64,000 nucleotides of DNA from Nitrospirillum viridazoti (GCF_007827975.1 NZ_VITT01000005.1), one strand, 5' to 3'; counted from the first letter of the stretch, positions 50,171-59,142 are shown. Program-made: numbers and translations. Notes: generated by a model not told the origin, from the letters alone.

Positions 50171-50997
50171 TCCGGCTGATCCCCGCTGTCGTTCTTTCGG
50201 GCGCAGGCCTCGCGATAGGCGGAGGGTGACTGGCCGATGACCTGTTTGAAATCCTGGGTGAAATGGGCGTGGTCGAAATAGCCCAGATCCTGGGCCAGCG
50301 TGGTCAAATCCACCGCCTCGCCCTGGCCCAGGCGGTGCGCCGCCTCATGCAGGCGGGCGCGGCGGATGACCCATTTGGGCGTCATGCCCACCAGGTCGGC
50401 GAACAGCCGTTGCAGCGCGCGCACGCCCAGGCCGGCGCGGGCGACTAGATCGTCCACCCGCAGGATGTCGCGATCGGCCTCCACCAGCGCCACCAGCCGG
50501 TTGATCTCCACCACCGTCGGCGGCACATCCATCAACCTCTGGCGCACCAGCGGCTCGGCCGCCGCCACCATGCCGGCGTCATCCTCGGCGGCCAGCACCG
50601 CCGCCTCCGCCCCCTCCGCCGCCGCGCCGAACACGGCCGCCAGGTCCAAGGTGCGGTCGACCAGGGTGGTCAGCGGCGCGCCCAGCAGGGCGCGGAAACC
50701 GGCGGGACGGAAGCGGATGCCCAGCACGCGGTCGGCGCCCTGCAGCTCATAGGCGAAGATACCGTGCATGGGGCCGTAGATGGCGGTGCGCCCCCGCTCG
50801 AACACCAGGTTCACGGCAGGATAGGGCAAGGTGCGCTGGATATAGGGGGGTTGGCCCGTCAGGTCCCGGGCCACCACCCAGTAATGCTCCACCACCGCCG
50901 CCAGATCCTCCGCCGGCAAATAGCGGCCCAGGCGGAAGCGCTGCGCCGCCGCCCCGGGCGCCAGCACGCCCTTGGGCGCCGCCGTCACCCGGCGCAC
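50167..50997 (-). CDS. AraC family regulator with N-terminal DUF6597-like domain
   Basis: 276 residues from a GTG at 50997 with AGGA about 8 bases upstream. C-terminal double helix-turn-helix: DDLVARAGLGVRALQRLFAD and TLAQDLGYFDHAHFTQDFKQ, with the typical P-S-A-Y-R end (SPSAYREACA). The N-terminal ~150 residues (RFRLGRYLPAEDLAAVVEHY, LPYPAVNLVFERGR, GIRFRPAGFRALLG) match the DUF6597-type AraC sensor region. Translationally coupled to the lspA-like gene by a 4-nt overlap, so it may control its own operon including lspA and possibly the downstream MFS gene. Confidence 0.88.
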   Translation of the reverse strand: MRRVTAAPKGVLAPGAAAQRFRLGRYLPAEDLAAVVEHYWVVARDLTGQPPYIQRTLPYPAVNLVFERGRTAIYGPMHGIFAYELQGADRVLGIRFRPAGFRALLGAPLTTLVDRTLDLAAVFGAAAEGAEAAVLAAEDDAGMVAAAEPLVRQRLMDVPPTVVEINRLVALVEADRDILRVDDLVARAGLGVRALQRLFADLVGMTPKWVIRRARLHEAAHRLGQGEAVDLTTLAQDLGYFDHAHFTQDFKQVIGQSPSAYREACARKNDSGDQPE

Positions 50998-51089
50998 GGG
51001 CTTTTCCTATCCTGGTCGCGTTTTTCCAAGCCCACGAAATCCCCCAAGCCTATCGTCCCGCCCGACCCCCGTTCCCGTGGAGAGCCGCC

Positions 51090-51761
51090 ATGAAACTCTA
51101 TTCCCTGGCCCTGTCGCCCTTCGCCGCGCGCGTCCGCGCCGCCATCTATGCCAAGGACCTGGCCATCGACATCCTAACCCCGCCGGAGGACTGGCGCACC
51201 TCCCCCGCCTTCCGGGCATTGAACCCCATGGTGCGGGTGCCCGTGTTGGTGCTGGACGATGGCCGGTCCATCCCGGAGTCGGCCGTGATCGTGGAGTATC
51301 TGGAGGACGCCTTCCCCGCCGTCCCGCTGCACCCCGCCGACCCGGTGGACCATGCCCGCGTGCGCCTGCTGACGGCCGTGGCCGACAACTACGTGATGCG
51401 CGAGACCTTTCCCCTGTTCGCCCTGTTCGACAGCAAGACGCCGGATGAGGATGCCATCCAGGCGCAGTTGACGAAGCTGGACGGTGGCATCGGCCTGCTG
51501 AACGGTTTGCTGGCCGAGGACGCGGCGCGGGGCCCCTTCGCCTTCGGCGGCCGGGTCAGCACCGCCGACGCCTGGCTGGTGCCGGTGCGCTATACGCTGG
51601 AGGGTCTGATGCGCTTCTCCGGCCGCACCCACCTGCTGGACCGCCACGCGGCGGTTGCCGGCTACGCCCACTCCTTGCGGGAAAGCCCGGCCCTGGCCCG
51701 GGTGTGGGATGAGATGGAGGAAGGGTTGCGCGCTTTCATGGCCCAGCGCACCGGTTCCTAG
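51090..51761 (+). CDS. Glutathione S-transferase family protein
   Basis: 223 residues. The N-terminal thioredoxin-like domain is MKLYSLALSPFAARVRAAIY, with Ser9 and Pro10 at the position of the glutathione-activating residue; PMVRVPVLVLDDGRSIPESAVIVEYLED has the cis-Pro and the ES pair that grips the gamma-glutamyl part. The all-helical C-domain (~85-215) carries FGGRVSTADAWLVPVRYTLE. GGAGA precedes the ATG. The isomerase (maleylacetoacetate-like) versus transferase role is not resolved. Divergent from the AraC-lspA genes. Confidence 0.88.
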   Translation: MKLYSLALSPFAARVRAAIYAKDLAIDILTPPEDWRTSPAFRALNPMVRVPVLVLDDGRSIPESAVIVEYLEDAFPAVPLHPADPVDHARVRLLTAVADNYVMRETFPLFALFDSKTPDEDAIQAQLTKLDGGIGLLNGLLAEDAARGPFAFGGRVSTADAWLVPVRYTLEGLMRFSGRTHLLDRHAAVAGYAHSLRESPALARVWDEMEEGLRAFMAQRTGS

Positions 51762-51895
51762 GGAATGGCGCATAAGATATCCACCTGCTGCATCCTCAGG
51801 GAAAGACGGGGAAAAGGCGGTGACGCTGTGGTAGGACGGATGCCGGGTCGCCGGCCTTGATGTGGCCGGCCAAAAACATCCGGGACAGCTTCACC

Positions 51896-53155
51896 ATGGC
51901 CAGCCGCCGCCTTTTCCTCGCCGCCGCGTCCACGCTTCCTCTCTCCGCCGCCCCCCTTGCGGCCCGGGCCGCCGCCCCGTCCAGCACCGACGACCTCGCC
52001 GCCCTGACATCGCTGACCACGGGCGCCCAGCCCATCGCGGTGGAGGAGCGGCGGGCCCGCATCGCCAAGCTGCAGGACCTGATGGCCCGCCAAGGCATCG
52101 CCGCCTTCCTGGTGGAATCGGGCAGCAGCCTGGACTATTTCACCGGCATCCGCTGGCACCGCTCCGAACGCACCACCGCCGCCCTGATCCCCGCCAAGGG
52201 CCAGGTCATCGTGGTGACGCCGGCGTTCGAGGAGCCGTCGGTGCGCGAGACCCTGCAGGTGGGCGGCGACGTCCGCGCCTGGGATGAGCACGAAAGCCCC
52301 TTCCAACGCCTGGCCCAGGCCCTGAAGGACAGCGGCGTCCCGGCGGGCAAGGTGGCGGTGGAGCCCACCACCCGCTTCTTCATCATCGACGGCATCCGCC
52401 AGGTGACCAGGGATTACGACCTGGTGTCCGGCGACGCCCTGGTCCGGGCCTGCCGCATGCACAAGTCGCCGGCGGAGCTGGCCCTGATGCAGGTGGCCAA
52501 CGAGGTGACGCTGGCGGCCCTGCGCTACGCCCACGCCCATGTGCGGCCGGCCATGCGCGCCGCCGACATTGCCGCCTTGGTGGACACCGCCACGGCGGCC
52601 CTGGGCGGCCGGCCGGAATTCTCCCTGGTGCTGCTGAACGAGGCCAGCGCCTACCCCCACGGCTCGATCCAGCCGGAGGTGGTGAAGGACGGTTCCACCG
52701 TGTTGCTGGACGTGGGCTGCGCCGTGCACGGCTATCAGTCCGACATCTCCCGCACCTGGGTCTTCGGCACCCCCAGTACCCGCCAGCGCAAGGTGTGGGA
52801 CACGGTGAAGCGCGGGCAGGAGATCGCGCTGGAAACCGCCAAGCTGGGCATTCCCGTGGGTGACATCGACAAGGCGGTGCGCCGCTATTACGAGGGCGAA
52901 GGCTGGGGCCCCGGCTATCGCCTACCCGGCCTGTCGCACCGCACCGGCCACGGCATCGGCCTGGACGGCCACGAGTCCCCCTACCTGGTGTTGAGCGACA
53001 CCACCCCGCTGGAGCCCGGCATGTGCTTCTCCGACGAGCCCGGGCTTTACATCCCCGGCGAATTCGGCATCCGGCTGGAGGATTGCTGGCACATGACGGA
53101 GACGGGGCCGAAGCTGTTCACCCCGCTGGCGGCCTCCCTCGACCAGCCGGTGTAA
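51896..53155 (+). CDS. Exported M24 (Xaa-Pro) peptidase-like protein
   Basis: 419 residues from the ATG at 51896. The N-terminus ASRRLFLAAASTLPLSAAPL with the twin-arginine motif SRRLFL suggests Tat export. Domain 1 (~45-170) is the creatinase/prolidase N-domain; the catalytic pita-bread domain follows: TVLLDVGCAVHGYQSDIS with the two metal-binding Asp, GLSHRTGHGIGLDGHE (His), CFSDEPGLYIPGE (Glu) and GIRLEDCW (Glu). All five metal ligands are therefore present. A periplasmic M24 peptidase is less common than the cytoplasmic aminopeptidase P. Likely a dipeptidase or Xaa-Pro aminopeptidase; the substrate is inferred. Confidence 0.86.
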   Translation: MASRRLFLAAASTLPLSAAPLAARAAAPSSTDDLAALTSLTTGAQPIAVEERRARIAKLQDLMARQGIAAFLVESGSSLDYFTGIRWHRSERTTAALIPAKGQVIVVTPAFEEPSVRETLQVGGDVRAWDEHESPFQRLAQALKDSGVPAGKVAVEPTTRFFIIDGIRQVTRDYDLVSGDALVRACRMHKSPAELALMQVANEVTLAALRYAHAHVRPAMRAADIAALVDTATAALGGRPEFSLVLLNEASAYPHGSIQPEVVKDGSTVLLDVGCAVHGYQSDISRTWVFGTPSTRQRKVWDTVKRGQEIALETAKLGIPVGDIDKAVRRYYEGEGWGPGYRLPGLSHRTGHGIGLDGHESPYLVLSDTTPLEPGMCFSDEPGLYIPGEFGIRLEDCWHMTETGPKLFTPLAASLDQPV

Positions 53156-53265
53156 GTTTCGCCGAAAACGACTCTTAGACCCCAGCGATACCCTTAATAC
53201 GGGAGTTGACTCTCCGTTCCGGTAATGTTCCCATCGACGTGGACACACCTGGAATGGGGCGGGGG

Positions 53266-53592
53266 ATGAGTAGAAGGAATGGGGTGATCATCGGCGGGGC
53301 CGCGCTTGTGGTGATCGCCATCGCGATTCTATATACCCAGATATCGATATTTGTCGTCCAACCCATCGGCTCCCTTCCGGAGGGTAGGACCCTGGTCATA
53401 TCCAGGCTGAATAAAATGAATTTCGTCGACAGTGCCGATGCCATGTGCGCCCGGATTCAAGGCGGGGTGAACCTGCTGTGCCGGGGCATGGTGCTGGGCA
53501 CCATCGTCAAAAACTCAACCATTTATCTCCGGCTGCCCTACAGCGAATGGCTGTACGGAATTTCCACCGATGGTAAAAAATACGACAGGTGA
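53266..53592 (+). CDS. Small membrane-anchored hypothetical protein
   Basis: 108 residues from the ATG at 53266 (GGGGCGGGGG upstream). A single N-terminal helix, GVIIGGAALVVIAIAILYTQ, anchors it; the rest is a small extracytoplasmic domain with two Cys residues (DAMCARIQGGVNLLC), likely a disulfide. I do not recognise the family. The next gene starts 3 bp after its stop. Codon use is noticeably less GC-rich than neighbours, suggesting later acquisition. Confidence 0.7.
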   Translation: MSRRNGVIIGGAALVVIAIAILYTQISIFVVQPIGSLPEGRTLVISRLNKMNFVDSADAMCARIQGGVNLLCRGMVLGTIVKNSTIYLRLPYSEWLYGISTDGKKYDR

Positions 53593-53595
53593 CGA

Positions 53596-53868
53596 ATGCT
53601 TGGTCTTATAATTTTATGGATTCTTCTTGGATTTATTCCAGCCTTCATTGCCCGCAGCAAGGGGCGTTCCTTTTTTGCATGGTGGTTGTACGGCGCATTA
53701 CTCTTCATCGTGGCGCTGATCCATGTACTCCTGATCAAGCCCGATATGGCGGAAGTCGAAAGACGGCAATTGGAAGAGGGTATGAAGAAATGTCGGCACT
53801 GTGCCGAGATCATCAAGGCCGATGCCAACGTTTGCCGCTACTGCGGGCGCGATCCGGCAGCGGCCTAA
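53596..53868 (+). CDS. Small two-helix membrane protein with C-terminal zinc ribbon
   Basis: 90 residues. Two hydrophobic helices (LGLIILWILLGFIPAFIARS, WWLYGALLFIVALIHVLLIK) are followed by a cytoplasmic tail with two CxxC pairs: MKKCRHCAEIIKAD and NVCRYCGRDP, a zinc ribbon. The pattern is like small zinc-ribbon membrane proteins of unknown role. Translated right after the preceding gene (3-bp gap), so the two likely work together. AT-rich compared with the window. Confidence 0.78.
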   Translation: MLGLIILWILLGFIPAFIARSKGRSFFAWWLYGALLFIVALIHVLLIKPDMAEVERRQLEEGMKKCRHCAEIIKADANVCRYCGRDPAAA

Positions 53869-54092
53869 CGGCGGAAATGGGGCCGCTCCGCCCTTGGGAT
53901 GGGTGACCGGCGGCCGCGGCCTCCTTGGCGTCACCGCCGATCACCCTTCCCTCGCCCTGGCGGGGGCGCGGCGCGGAAAGTGGCGACGACTTTAAAACGG
54001 GGGACACGCCAGCCCGATTGAGGGGAATCAAGCCGCCGACATCCCCTGCCCGCTAAGATCGCGCTAGCGATCTGGCGGAGGAGAAGTGGGAC

Positions 54093-55184
54093 ATGGACAG
54101 ACGCGGCCTGCTTATTGGCGGCAGCGCCCTGGCTTTGGCTAGTGCCGGCACGGTCGCCTGGCACCGATCCACGGGATCGATGGCCGACTATGACCGGTAC
54201 GCAACGGCCTTGCGCGCGCCGTTGGACACAAGCCCTTCGCTTCCCGGGCTGATCCGTTATGCCACGCTGGCGGCCAACGGCCACAACACCCAGCCCTGGC
54301 GCTTCGTCCTGCAAGAAAGGACGATCCGGCTGTATCCCGACGAAAGCCGGCGCACGCCCGTGGTCGACCCCGACGACCATCACCTCTATGTCAGCCTGGG
54401 CTGCGCCATGGAAAACTTGGCCATTGCCGCCCGGGCGATGGGCCAGCCGGGTGAAGTCGCCATCGACGACGGCGACGCCATCGCCTTCCGGTTCGGGGAT
54501 GGGCCGACGGCGGCCGATCCCCTGTTCGCGGCCATCCCCCGGCGGCAGTCGACCCGCAGTGTCTATGACGGCCGCCCCATCCCGCCGGCCGACCTCACCG
54601 CCCTGGAACAGGCGGCGGCGGAGCCCGGTGTGCGCCTGATCCTGCTGACCGATCGGCACCGCATCAGCCAGATGCGCGACCTGGTGCTGGCCGGCAACGA
54701 TGCGCAGTGGGACGACCAGGCCTTCATGACCGAGCTGCGGCACTGGATCCGGTTCAACCCCCGGGACGCCATGCGCTACGGAGACGGGCTGTTCGCGGCC
54801 GCCAGCGGCAGCCCCAACCTGCCGGCCGCCCTGGGCGCGCCGGCTTTCTCCCTCGTGACCACCGCCAGAGGGGAACGCGACCGGTACGCCCGCCAGATGG
54901 TCTCGACCCCGGCGGTGGCCGTCTTCGTGGGTGACACCGCCGACCGGGCGCACTGGATGAAGGTCGGCCGCGCCTGCCAGCGCCTGATGCTGACGGCCAC
55001 GGCCCGTGGCCTGAAGCACGCCTTCGTCAACCAGCCAGTCGAAGTCACCGCCCTGCGTCCGTTCCTGGCGGCGCTGATCGGCGAACCGGACAAGCGTCCC
55101 GACCTGGTCCTGCGCCTGGGCTATGGGCCGACCCTGCCCTATGCGCCGAGGCGGCCGGTCGAGACGGTGGTGGCTGCCGGTTAA
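54093..55184 (+). CDS. Acg-family FMN-binding oxidoreductase (nitroreductase-like)
   Basis: 363 residues. The N-terminus has a twin-Arg-like MDRRGLLIGGSALALASAGT stretch, so it may be exported or membrane-tethered. Nitroreductase-like fold in the Acg arrangement: two degenerate halves, IRYATLAANGHNTQPWRFVL near 51-70 (the ANGHNTQPW motif is diagnostic), AIPRRQSTRSVYDGRPIP and LRLGYGPTLPYAPRRPV at the C-terminus. Mycobacterial Acg is hypoxia-induced and sequesters flavin; whether this relative is an enzyme or a flavin store is open. It lies in a 224-bp clearing after the small membrane genes. Confidence 0.86.
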   Translation: MDRRGLLIGGSALALASAGTVAWHRSTGSMADYDRYATALRAPLDTSPSLPGLIRYATLAANGHNTQPWRFVLQERTIRLYPDESRRTPVVDPDDHHLYVSLGCAMENLAIAARAMGQPGEVAIDDGDAIAFRFGDGPTAADPLFAAIPRRQSTRSVYDGRPIPPADLTALEQAAAEPGVRLILLTDRHRISQMRDLVLAGNDAQWDDQAFMTELRHWIRFNPRDAMRYGDGLFAAASGSPNLPAALGAPAFSLVTTARGERDRYARQMVSTPAVAVFVGDTADRAHWMKVGRACQRLMLTATARGLKHAFVNQPVEVTALRPFLAALIGEPDKRPDLVLRLGYGPTLPYAPRRPVETVVAAG

Positions 55185-55247
55185 ACCGTTGGAAATCGGG
55201 GACGAGGCAAGTTCGGTCGTCAGATAATATAAACCCTTCTCTCATTT

Positions 55248-56108
55248 TCACATTGGAACGCTCATCTCCTGCGCAATGCAGCGCAACGCGGCGCGCACCG
55301 GGGCGGATGCCTTCATGTCGCTGTGCACCACCAGCCACATGTCGCGCGACAGGACGGGCGGGCCGGGCACGGCGGCCAGACGCGGGTCGCCCACTGCCAT
55401 GAAGTCGGGCAGCAGCGCCACACCCATGCCGCTGGCGGCGGCCGCCTGCTGGATCTCCACCGTGTTGCCGCGAAAGATCGTGGGCCGGCCGGCCACCAGT
55501 GCTTCCAGCGCCTGCTGCTGCGGGGACTGGTCCAAGGGGGCGGCGCTGCCGATGAAGACCCAGTCGGCGGGTGCTGTGGCCGCCAGGTAGGCGGGCGTGG
55601 CATAGAGATGGAAGGGCAAGGGCGACAGTTTCCGCGCCGTCAGGTCGCCTTCCGTCGGCCGGCTCATGCGCACGGCGATGTCAGCCTCCCGCCGTTCCAA
55701 GGACGCGCTGCGCACCTCCCCCAGCAAGGTCACCGTCAGGGCCGAGTGGCGCCGGCGCAAGGTGGCCAGCACGGGCGCCAGCACCAGCACGGCCAGGGCC
55801 GGCGGGGCGCTGATGGTGACGGTGCCGGCGATGTCGGACCGGGCGCCGTCGGCCAGGCGGCGCACCGCCCGGGCATCACGGGCCATGCGGTCCGCCACGG
55901 CGGCGATGCGCTCCCCCTCGGCCGTGAGGGCCAGGCGGCGGCCGCGCCGGTCCACCAGCTTGAGGCCCAGCGCCTGTTCCAAGGCCGCCACCCGCCGGGC
56001 CACGGTGGCATGCTCCACCCCCAGCGCGCGGGCCGCTGCCGACAGGGTGCCGCCCGTGGCCAAGGCCGCGAAATGGCGCAGATCCTCCCAGTCCATGGCC
56101 CAGTCCAT
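55248..56108 (-). CDS. LysR family transcriptional regulator
   Basis: 286 residues from the ATG at 56108 (GGAAGGTGG upstream; an ATG at 56186 would add 26). Winged helix-turn-helix: DLRHFAALATGGTLSAAARAL, then EHATVARRVAALEQALGLKL and RRGRRLALTAEGE. Residues ~95-286 form the periplasmic-binding-type effector domain, with VRSASLERREADIAVRMSRP typical of LysR. Divergent from a quinone oxidoreductase gene, the usual LysR target arrangement. The inducer is unknown; a quinone, aromatic or redox signal is plausible. Confidence 0.9.
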   Translation of the reverse strand: MDWAMDWEDLRHFAALATGGTLSAAARALGVEHATVARRVAALEQALGLKLVDRRGRRLALTAEGERIAAVADRMARDARAVRRLADGARSDIAGTVTISAPPALAVLVLAPVLATLRRRHSALTVTLLGEVRSASLERREADIAVRMSRPTEGDLTARKLSPLPFHLYATPAYLAATAPADWVFIGSAAPLDQSPQQQALEALVAGRPTIFRGNTVEIQQAAAASGMGVALLPDFMAVGDPRLAAVPGPPVLSRDMWLVVHSDMKASAPVRAALRCIAQEMSVPM

Positions 56109-56225
56109 GGCGCCACCTTCCGTTAGTTTTCGAACATATATTGGCAAAATTTCGGGAATTTTCTCACCAGGAATAGGGCGCGACAATCGCGGTCATCGTC
56201 ACACCGGCTTTGAAGGAGGCCAGAC

Positions 56226-57230
56226 ATGAGCCGCCCCCATACACATTCCCCCGGCACCGATCCCAGGGATATCGTGATCACCGTGGCCGCCCCGGGCGGC
56301 GTCGACCAATTGCGCGTGACGCCGCGCGATCCCCAGGCGCCGGGGGCGGGCGAGGTGCGCCTGCGCCACCAGGCCATCGGCGTCAACTTCGTCGACACCT
56401 ATCACCGCCGGGGCCTCTACCCCCTGGCCGGCGGCGTGCCGGGGGTGGAGGGCGTAGGCGTCATTGAGGCGCTGGGCAAAGGTGTCGCCGGCCTGGCCGT
56501 GGGCCAGCGCGTGGCCTATGCCGGGACCGCCGGCGGCTATGCCAGCACCCGTCTGCTGCCGGCCGACCGCGCCCTGCCCCTGCCCGACGCCGTGTCCAGC
56601 CGGGACGCCGCCGCGTCGCTGCTGCGCGGATTGACGACGCAGATGCTGCTGACCGCGACCCATGCCGTGGGGGCCGATACTGTGCTGCTGGTCTCCGCCG
56701 CCGCCGGCGGCCTGGGCATCATGGTCACGTGCTGGGCCCGGCAACTGGGCGCCCGGGTCATCGGCACCACCAGCACCGCGGAGAAGGCGGCGCTGGCCCG
56801 CCACCACGGCGCCGATGCCGTCATCATCGGCCGCGACGCCGATGTGGCGGCGGAGGTCGCGTCGCTGACCGGCGGCCGGGGCGTGGATTACGCCATAGAC
56901 GGCGTGGGCGGCGACGCGCTGCCCAGGTTCATCGCCGCCACGCGGGCAGGCGGCACGGTGGCCAGCATCGGCCAGGCCGGCGGCCCGGTCCCGGTGGAGG
57001 CGGCGGATGGTTTGGCCCGCGACCGTGGCGTCACCTTCACCCGCCCCAGCATCCTGGCCCGCCTGGCCGACATCGGCATCTACCATGTGGCTGCCACCGA
57101 GGTGTTGGCCCAGTTGGCGCGGGGCCTGACCGCCGACATCGGCGGCAGCTATCCGTTGGCCGAGGCGGCACAGGCCCACGCCGCGCTGGAGGCCGGCCGC
57201 ACAACGGGGGCCTTGCTGCTGCCGCCGTGA
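56226..57230 (+). CDS. Quinone oxidoreductase family protein (MDR, zinc-free)
   Basis: 334 residues. AAGGAGG is 7 bases before the ATG, a strong ribosome-binding site. Medium-chain dehydrogenase fold: PQAPGAGEVRLRHQAIGVNF, VDTYHRRGLYPLAGGVPGVE near 55-75 and the NADPH-binding LVSAAAGGLGIMVTCWARQL near 157-176. No structural zinc cysteine cluster, as in QorA-type NADPH:quinone reductases. Divergent from a LysR gene across 117 bp that contains an AT-rich centre, the likely operator. Followed by a strong hairpin at 57278. Confidence 0.9.
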   Translation: MSRPHTHSPGTDPRDIVITVAAPGGVDQLRVTPRDPQAPGAGEVRLRHQAIGVNFVDTYHRRGLYPLAGGVPGVEGVGVIEALGKGVAGLAVGQRVAYAGTAGGYASTRLLPADRALPLPDAVSSRDAAASLLRGLTTQMLLTATHAVGADTVLLVSAAAGGLGIMVTCWARQLGARVIGTTSTAEKAALARHHGADAVIIGRDADVAAEVASLTGGRGVDYAIDGVGGDALPRFIAATRAGGTVASIGQAGGPVPVEAADGLARDRGVTFTRPSILARLADIGIYHVAATEVLAQLARGLTADIGGSYPLAEAAQAHAALEAGRTTGALLLPP

Positions 57231-57277
57231 TGCCCGGCGCGGTTAATCGCTCCTCTGCTGATCGCCTCCTGCCCGGA

Positions 57278-57303
57278 TGGCCCGTCCCCTAGGGGGCGGG
57301 CCA
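57278..57303. terminator. Terminator-like dyad after the quinone oxidoreductase gene
   Basis: TGGCCCGTCCCCT (57278-57290) and AGGGGGCGGGCCA (57291-57303) make a 13-bp inverted repeat with one T/G mismatch that would be a wobble pair in RNA. It has no loop bases, so the inner pairs must open. It is 47 bp after the stop. Confidence 0.55.
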
Positions 57304-57447
57304 TAACCCATCAGCCGGTTGCTAAACCACGAGCCTCTCTATAGATTTTAAAAAATAGCGGGACTGAAGCCCCTTTTTGGCCGCCCGATAAACTCATTTC
57401 TTCTTTCAGTTTTCCGCACCGCAAGCCGATCAAAGGGAAGTCATATA

Positions 57448-58080
57448 ATGGATCCGCAGTGGATGGCGTTGTCAAATACGTTCAAGAAATATAATCTTGG
57501 CTGCGGCACCATGTTGTACCGTGGATTCCTTAATATAGGATATTGGCCAAATTTACAGAATGGCGGTGTATACCAAAATCTCAACAATACTGATGGCACA
57601 TTCATGATGAACCACGATCTGAGGGAAGGAATACCTGCCCTCGATGGTTCACTTGACCTGATTTACCACAGCCATTTCCTGGAGCACATCAGCTATACCG
57701 ACGGCATCACTTTCCTGAAGGAATGCTATGCGAAGCTGGCCGACGGTGGAAAGATGCGCATCCTGGTCCCCGACCTGGAGAAGTGGGCCAAGGCCTACCT
57801 CAACAACGATCGCTTCTTCCTTGAGGAATACGTGAAGGAAGCGCTCGATCCCGCTCTATACGTGACCAACGCCGCCATCTTCATGGGCATGCTGCACAAT
57901 CACGACCACAGGTGCGGCTATGACTTCGACACCCTGAAATGGGTCCTGGAGCACGTGGGCTTCACCAACGTCAAGAAGACGCTCTACGCCAGCAGCGAGT
58001 ACGTGGAGAACATCTTCGAGATCGAGCCACAGCAGCCGGTGCGCATCATGGAAAGCCTGTGCGTCGAGTGCCGGAAATAG
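57448..58080 (+). CDS. SAM-dependent methyltransferase with AT-rich 5' half
   Basis: 210 residues, GGGAA upstream of the ATG. Motif I is KKYNLGCGTMLYRGFLNI (near 13-30), the NLGCG variant of small glycan or natural-product methyltransferases; GSLDLIYHSHFLEHISYTDG carries the motif IV-like LEH, and KLADGGKMRILVPDLEKWAK motif V. The last part has two Cys (ESLCVECRK). The substrate is unknown; NLGCG members often modify surface sugars. The first ~190 bases and the 200-bp leader are markedly AT-rich, then composition returns to normal near 57650, so the gene or its front looks imported. Confidence 0.78.
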   Translation: MDPQWMALSNTFKKYNLGCGTMLYRGFLNIGYWPNLQNGGVYQNLNNTDGTFMMNHDLREGIPALDGSLDLIYHSHFLEHISYTDGITFLKECYAKLADGGKMRILVPDLEKWAKAYLNNDRFFLEEYVKEALDPALYVTNAAIFMGMLHNHDHRCGYDFDTLKWVLEHVGFTNVKKTLYASSEYVENIFEIEPQQPVRIMESLCVECRK

Positions 58081-58095
58081 GCAACAGATGCCCAT

Positions 58096-59103
58096 TCACG
58101 CCGCGGCTGGCGCCGGTTGCCTTTTGAACTTGTCGCAGATCTGGGTGCTGAGGCAGTCGTCGCAGTGCTCGGACCGGGCCGCCTGGCTCAATTGGCGGAA
58201 GCGCCGCGGCAGGTCGGTGATATCCGCCACCGTCCTCACGCTGGACAGATCGATGCCGTAGTCCTCGGCCGTGAAACTGCAGGGCGCCATCCGCCCAGCC
58301 TCATCGATGAACAGGAAGCGCTCGCCCGGCCCGCAATCCTCCACTGGCATAGGCCTATCCCAAGCGCTGGCCCGAAAGCGCTCCACATAGGCGGTCCCAC
58401 CAACCAGCATGACACCCCTGTCCAGCAAGTCCCGCCGCAAGGGGGGCAGCAAGTCCTCCAGCCGATCCACGTCCTGGGGACGGAGACGGTGGTCCGGATA
58501 AAACTCCGGCCGGTCACGCCCGCCCAGCTGGTTGAAGGTGATTTCGGTTACACCCCAGTCCGCCACCGTCCGGCACAGGGTGTTGAAATCCCTTAGCGTC
58601 TGGCGGGTGAGCACGACGTTGATCTTGATCTTCAAGGCACTGGCGGCGGCGCGCGCCTCGGCGGCCAGGGTGGGAACCCAGGTGCCCAACTTGGCAAAAC
58701 CGCCGTCCCAGCCGCGCAGGCCGTCATGGGCTTCCCCCACACCGTCCACGCTGATCGTTAGTTCCCGGTAGTGGGCGACCACCTGGGCGCGCACCGCCGG
58801 GCTGCCGAGACTGGTGCCGTTGGTGGTGGCGCTGACAGCCAAGCCCAGGCCGCGCACCGCCGCCGTCAAACCCGCCAGCGGCCGCCAGAGCAGCGGCTCT
58901 CCGCCCAACCAACTCACCAGCACCTCATCGCCGCTCTCCGCCTGATAGTCGGCCAGCAGGCCGGCCAAGCGTCGGATCTCGGCGAGATCAGCCGTCGGAC
59001 GGGGGATGTCCAGACGGCGGTCATAGGCGCAGAACGGACAGGTGAGATTGCAAGCGGTCACCACACGCCAAACGACGATCATTTTCCACGGCCTTTCATC
59101 CAT
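58096..59103 (-). CDS. Radical SAM protein with SPASM/twitch-like C-terminus
   Basis: 335 residues from the ATG at 59103 (an ATG at 59082 is possible). The radical SAM Fe-S motif is TACNLTCPFCAYD with Cys18, Cys22 and Cys25 (CxxxCxxC); SWLGGEPLLWRPL is the GGE motif and SVDGVGEAHDGLRG the usual barrel strand. The C-terminus has Cys-x17-Cys in CGPGERFLFIDEAGRMAPC and CDDCLSTQIC (CxxC-x5-C), a truncated SPASM set that would hold an auxiliary Fe-S cluster. This fits peptide- or protein-modifying radical SAM enzymes; no precursor peptide gene was found. It is divergent from an NrtR-like gene with a palindromic box between them. Confidence 0.88.
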   Translation of the reverse strand: MDERPWKMIVVWRVVTACNLTCPFCAYDRRLDIPRPTADLAEIRRLAGLLADYQAESGDEVLVSWLGGEPLLWRPLAGLTAAVRGLGLAVSATTNGTSLGSPAVRAQVVAHYRELTISVDGVGEAHDGLRGWDGGFAKLGTWVPTLAAEARAAASALKIKINVVLTRQTLRDFNTLCRTVADWGVTEITFNQLGGRDRPEFYPDHRLRPQDVDRLEDLLPPLRRDLLDRGVMLVGGTAYVERFRASAWDRPMPVEDCGPGERFLFIDEAGRMAPCSFTAEDYGIDLSSVRTVADITDLPRRFRQLSQAARSEHCDDCLSTQICDKFKRQPAPAAA

Positions 59104-59142
59104 CCTGTGCTCGCCCCAGATTGACGCGTCGCCCTAGATATG

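Noticed and set aside
53156..53265. Longer version of the small membrane protein starting at 53206
   Set aside because: The added residues have no hydrophobic or conserved pattern, whereas the ATG at 53266 has a purine-rich site directly before it and begins at the membrane helix.
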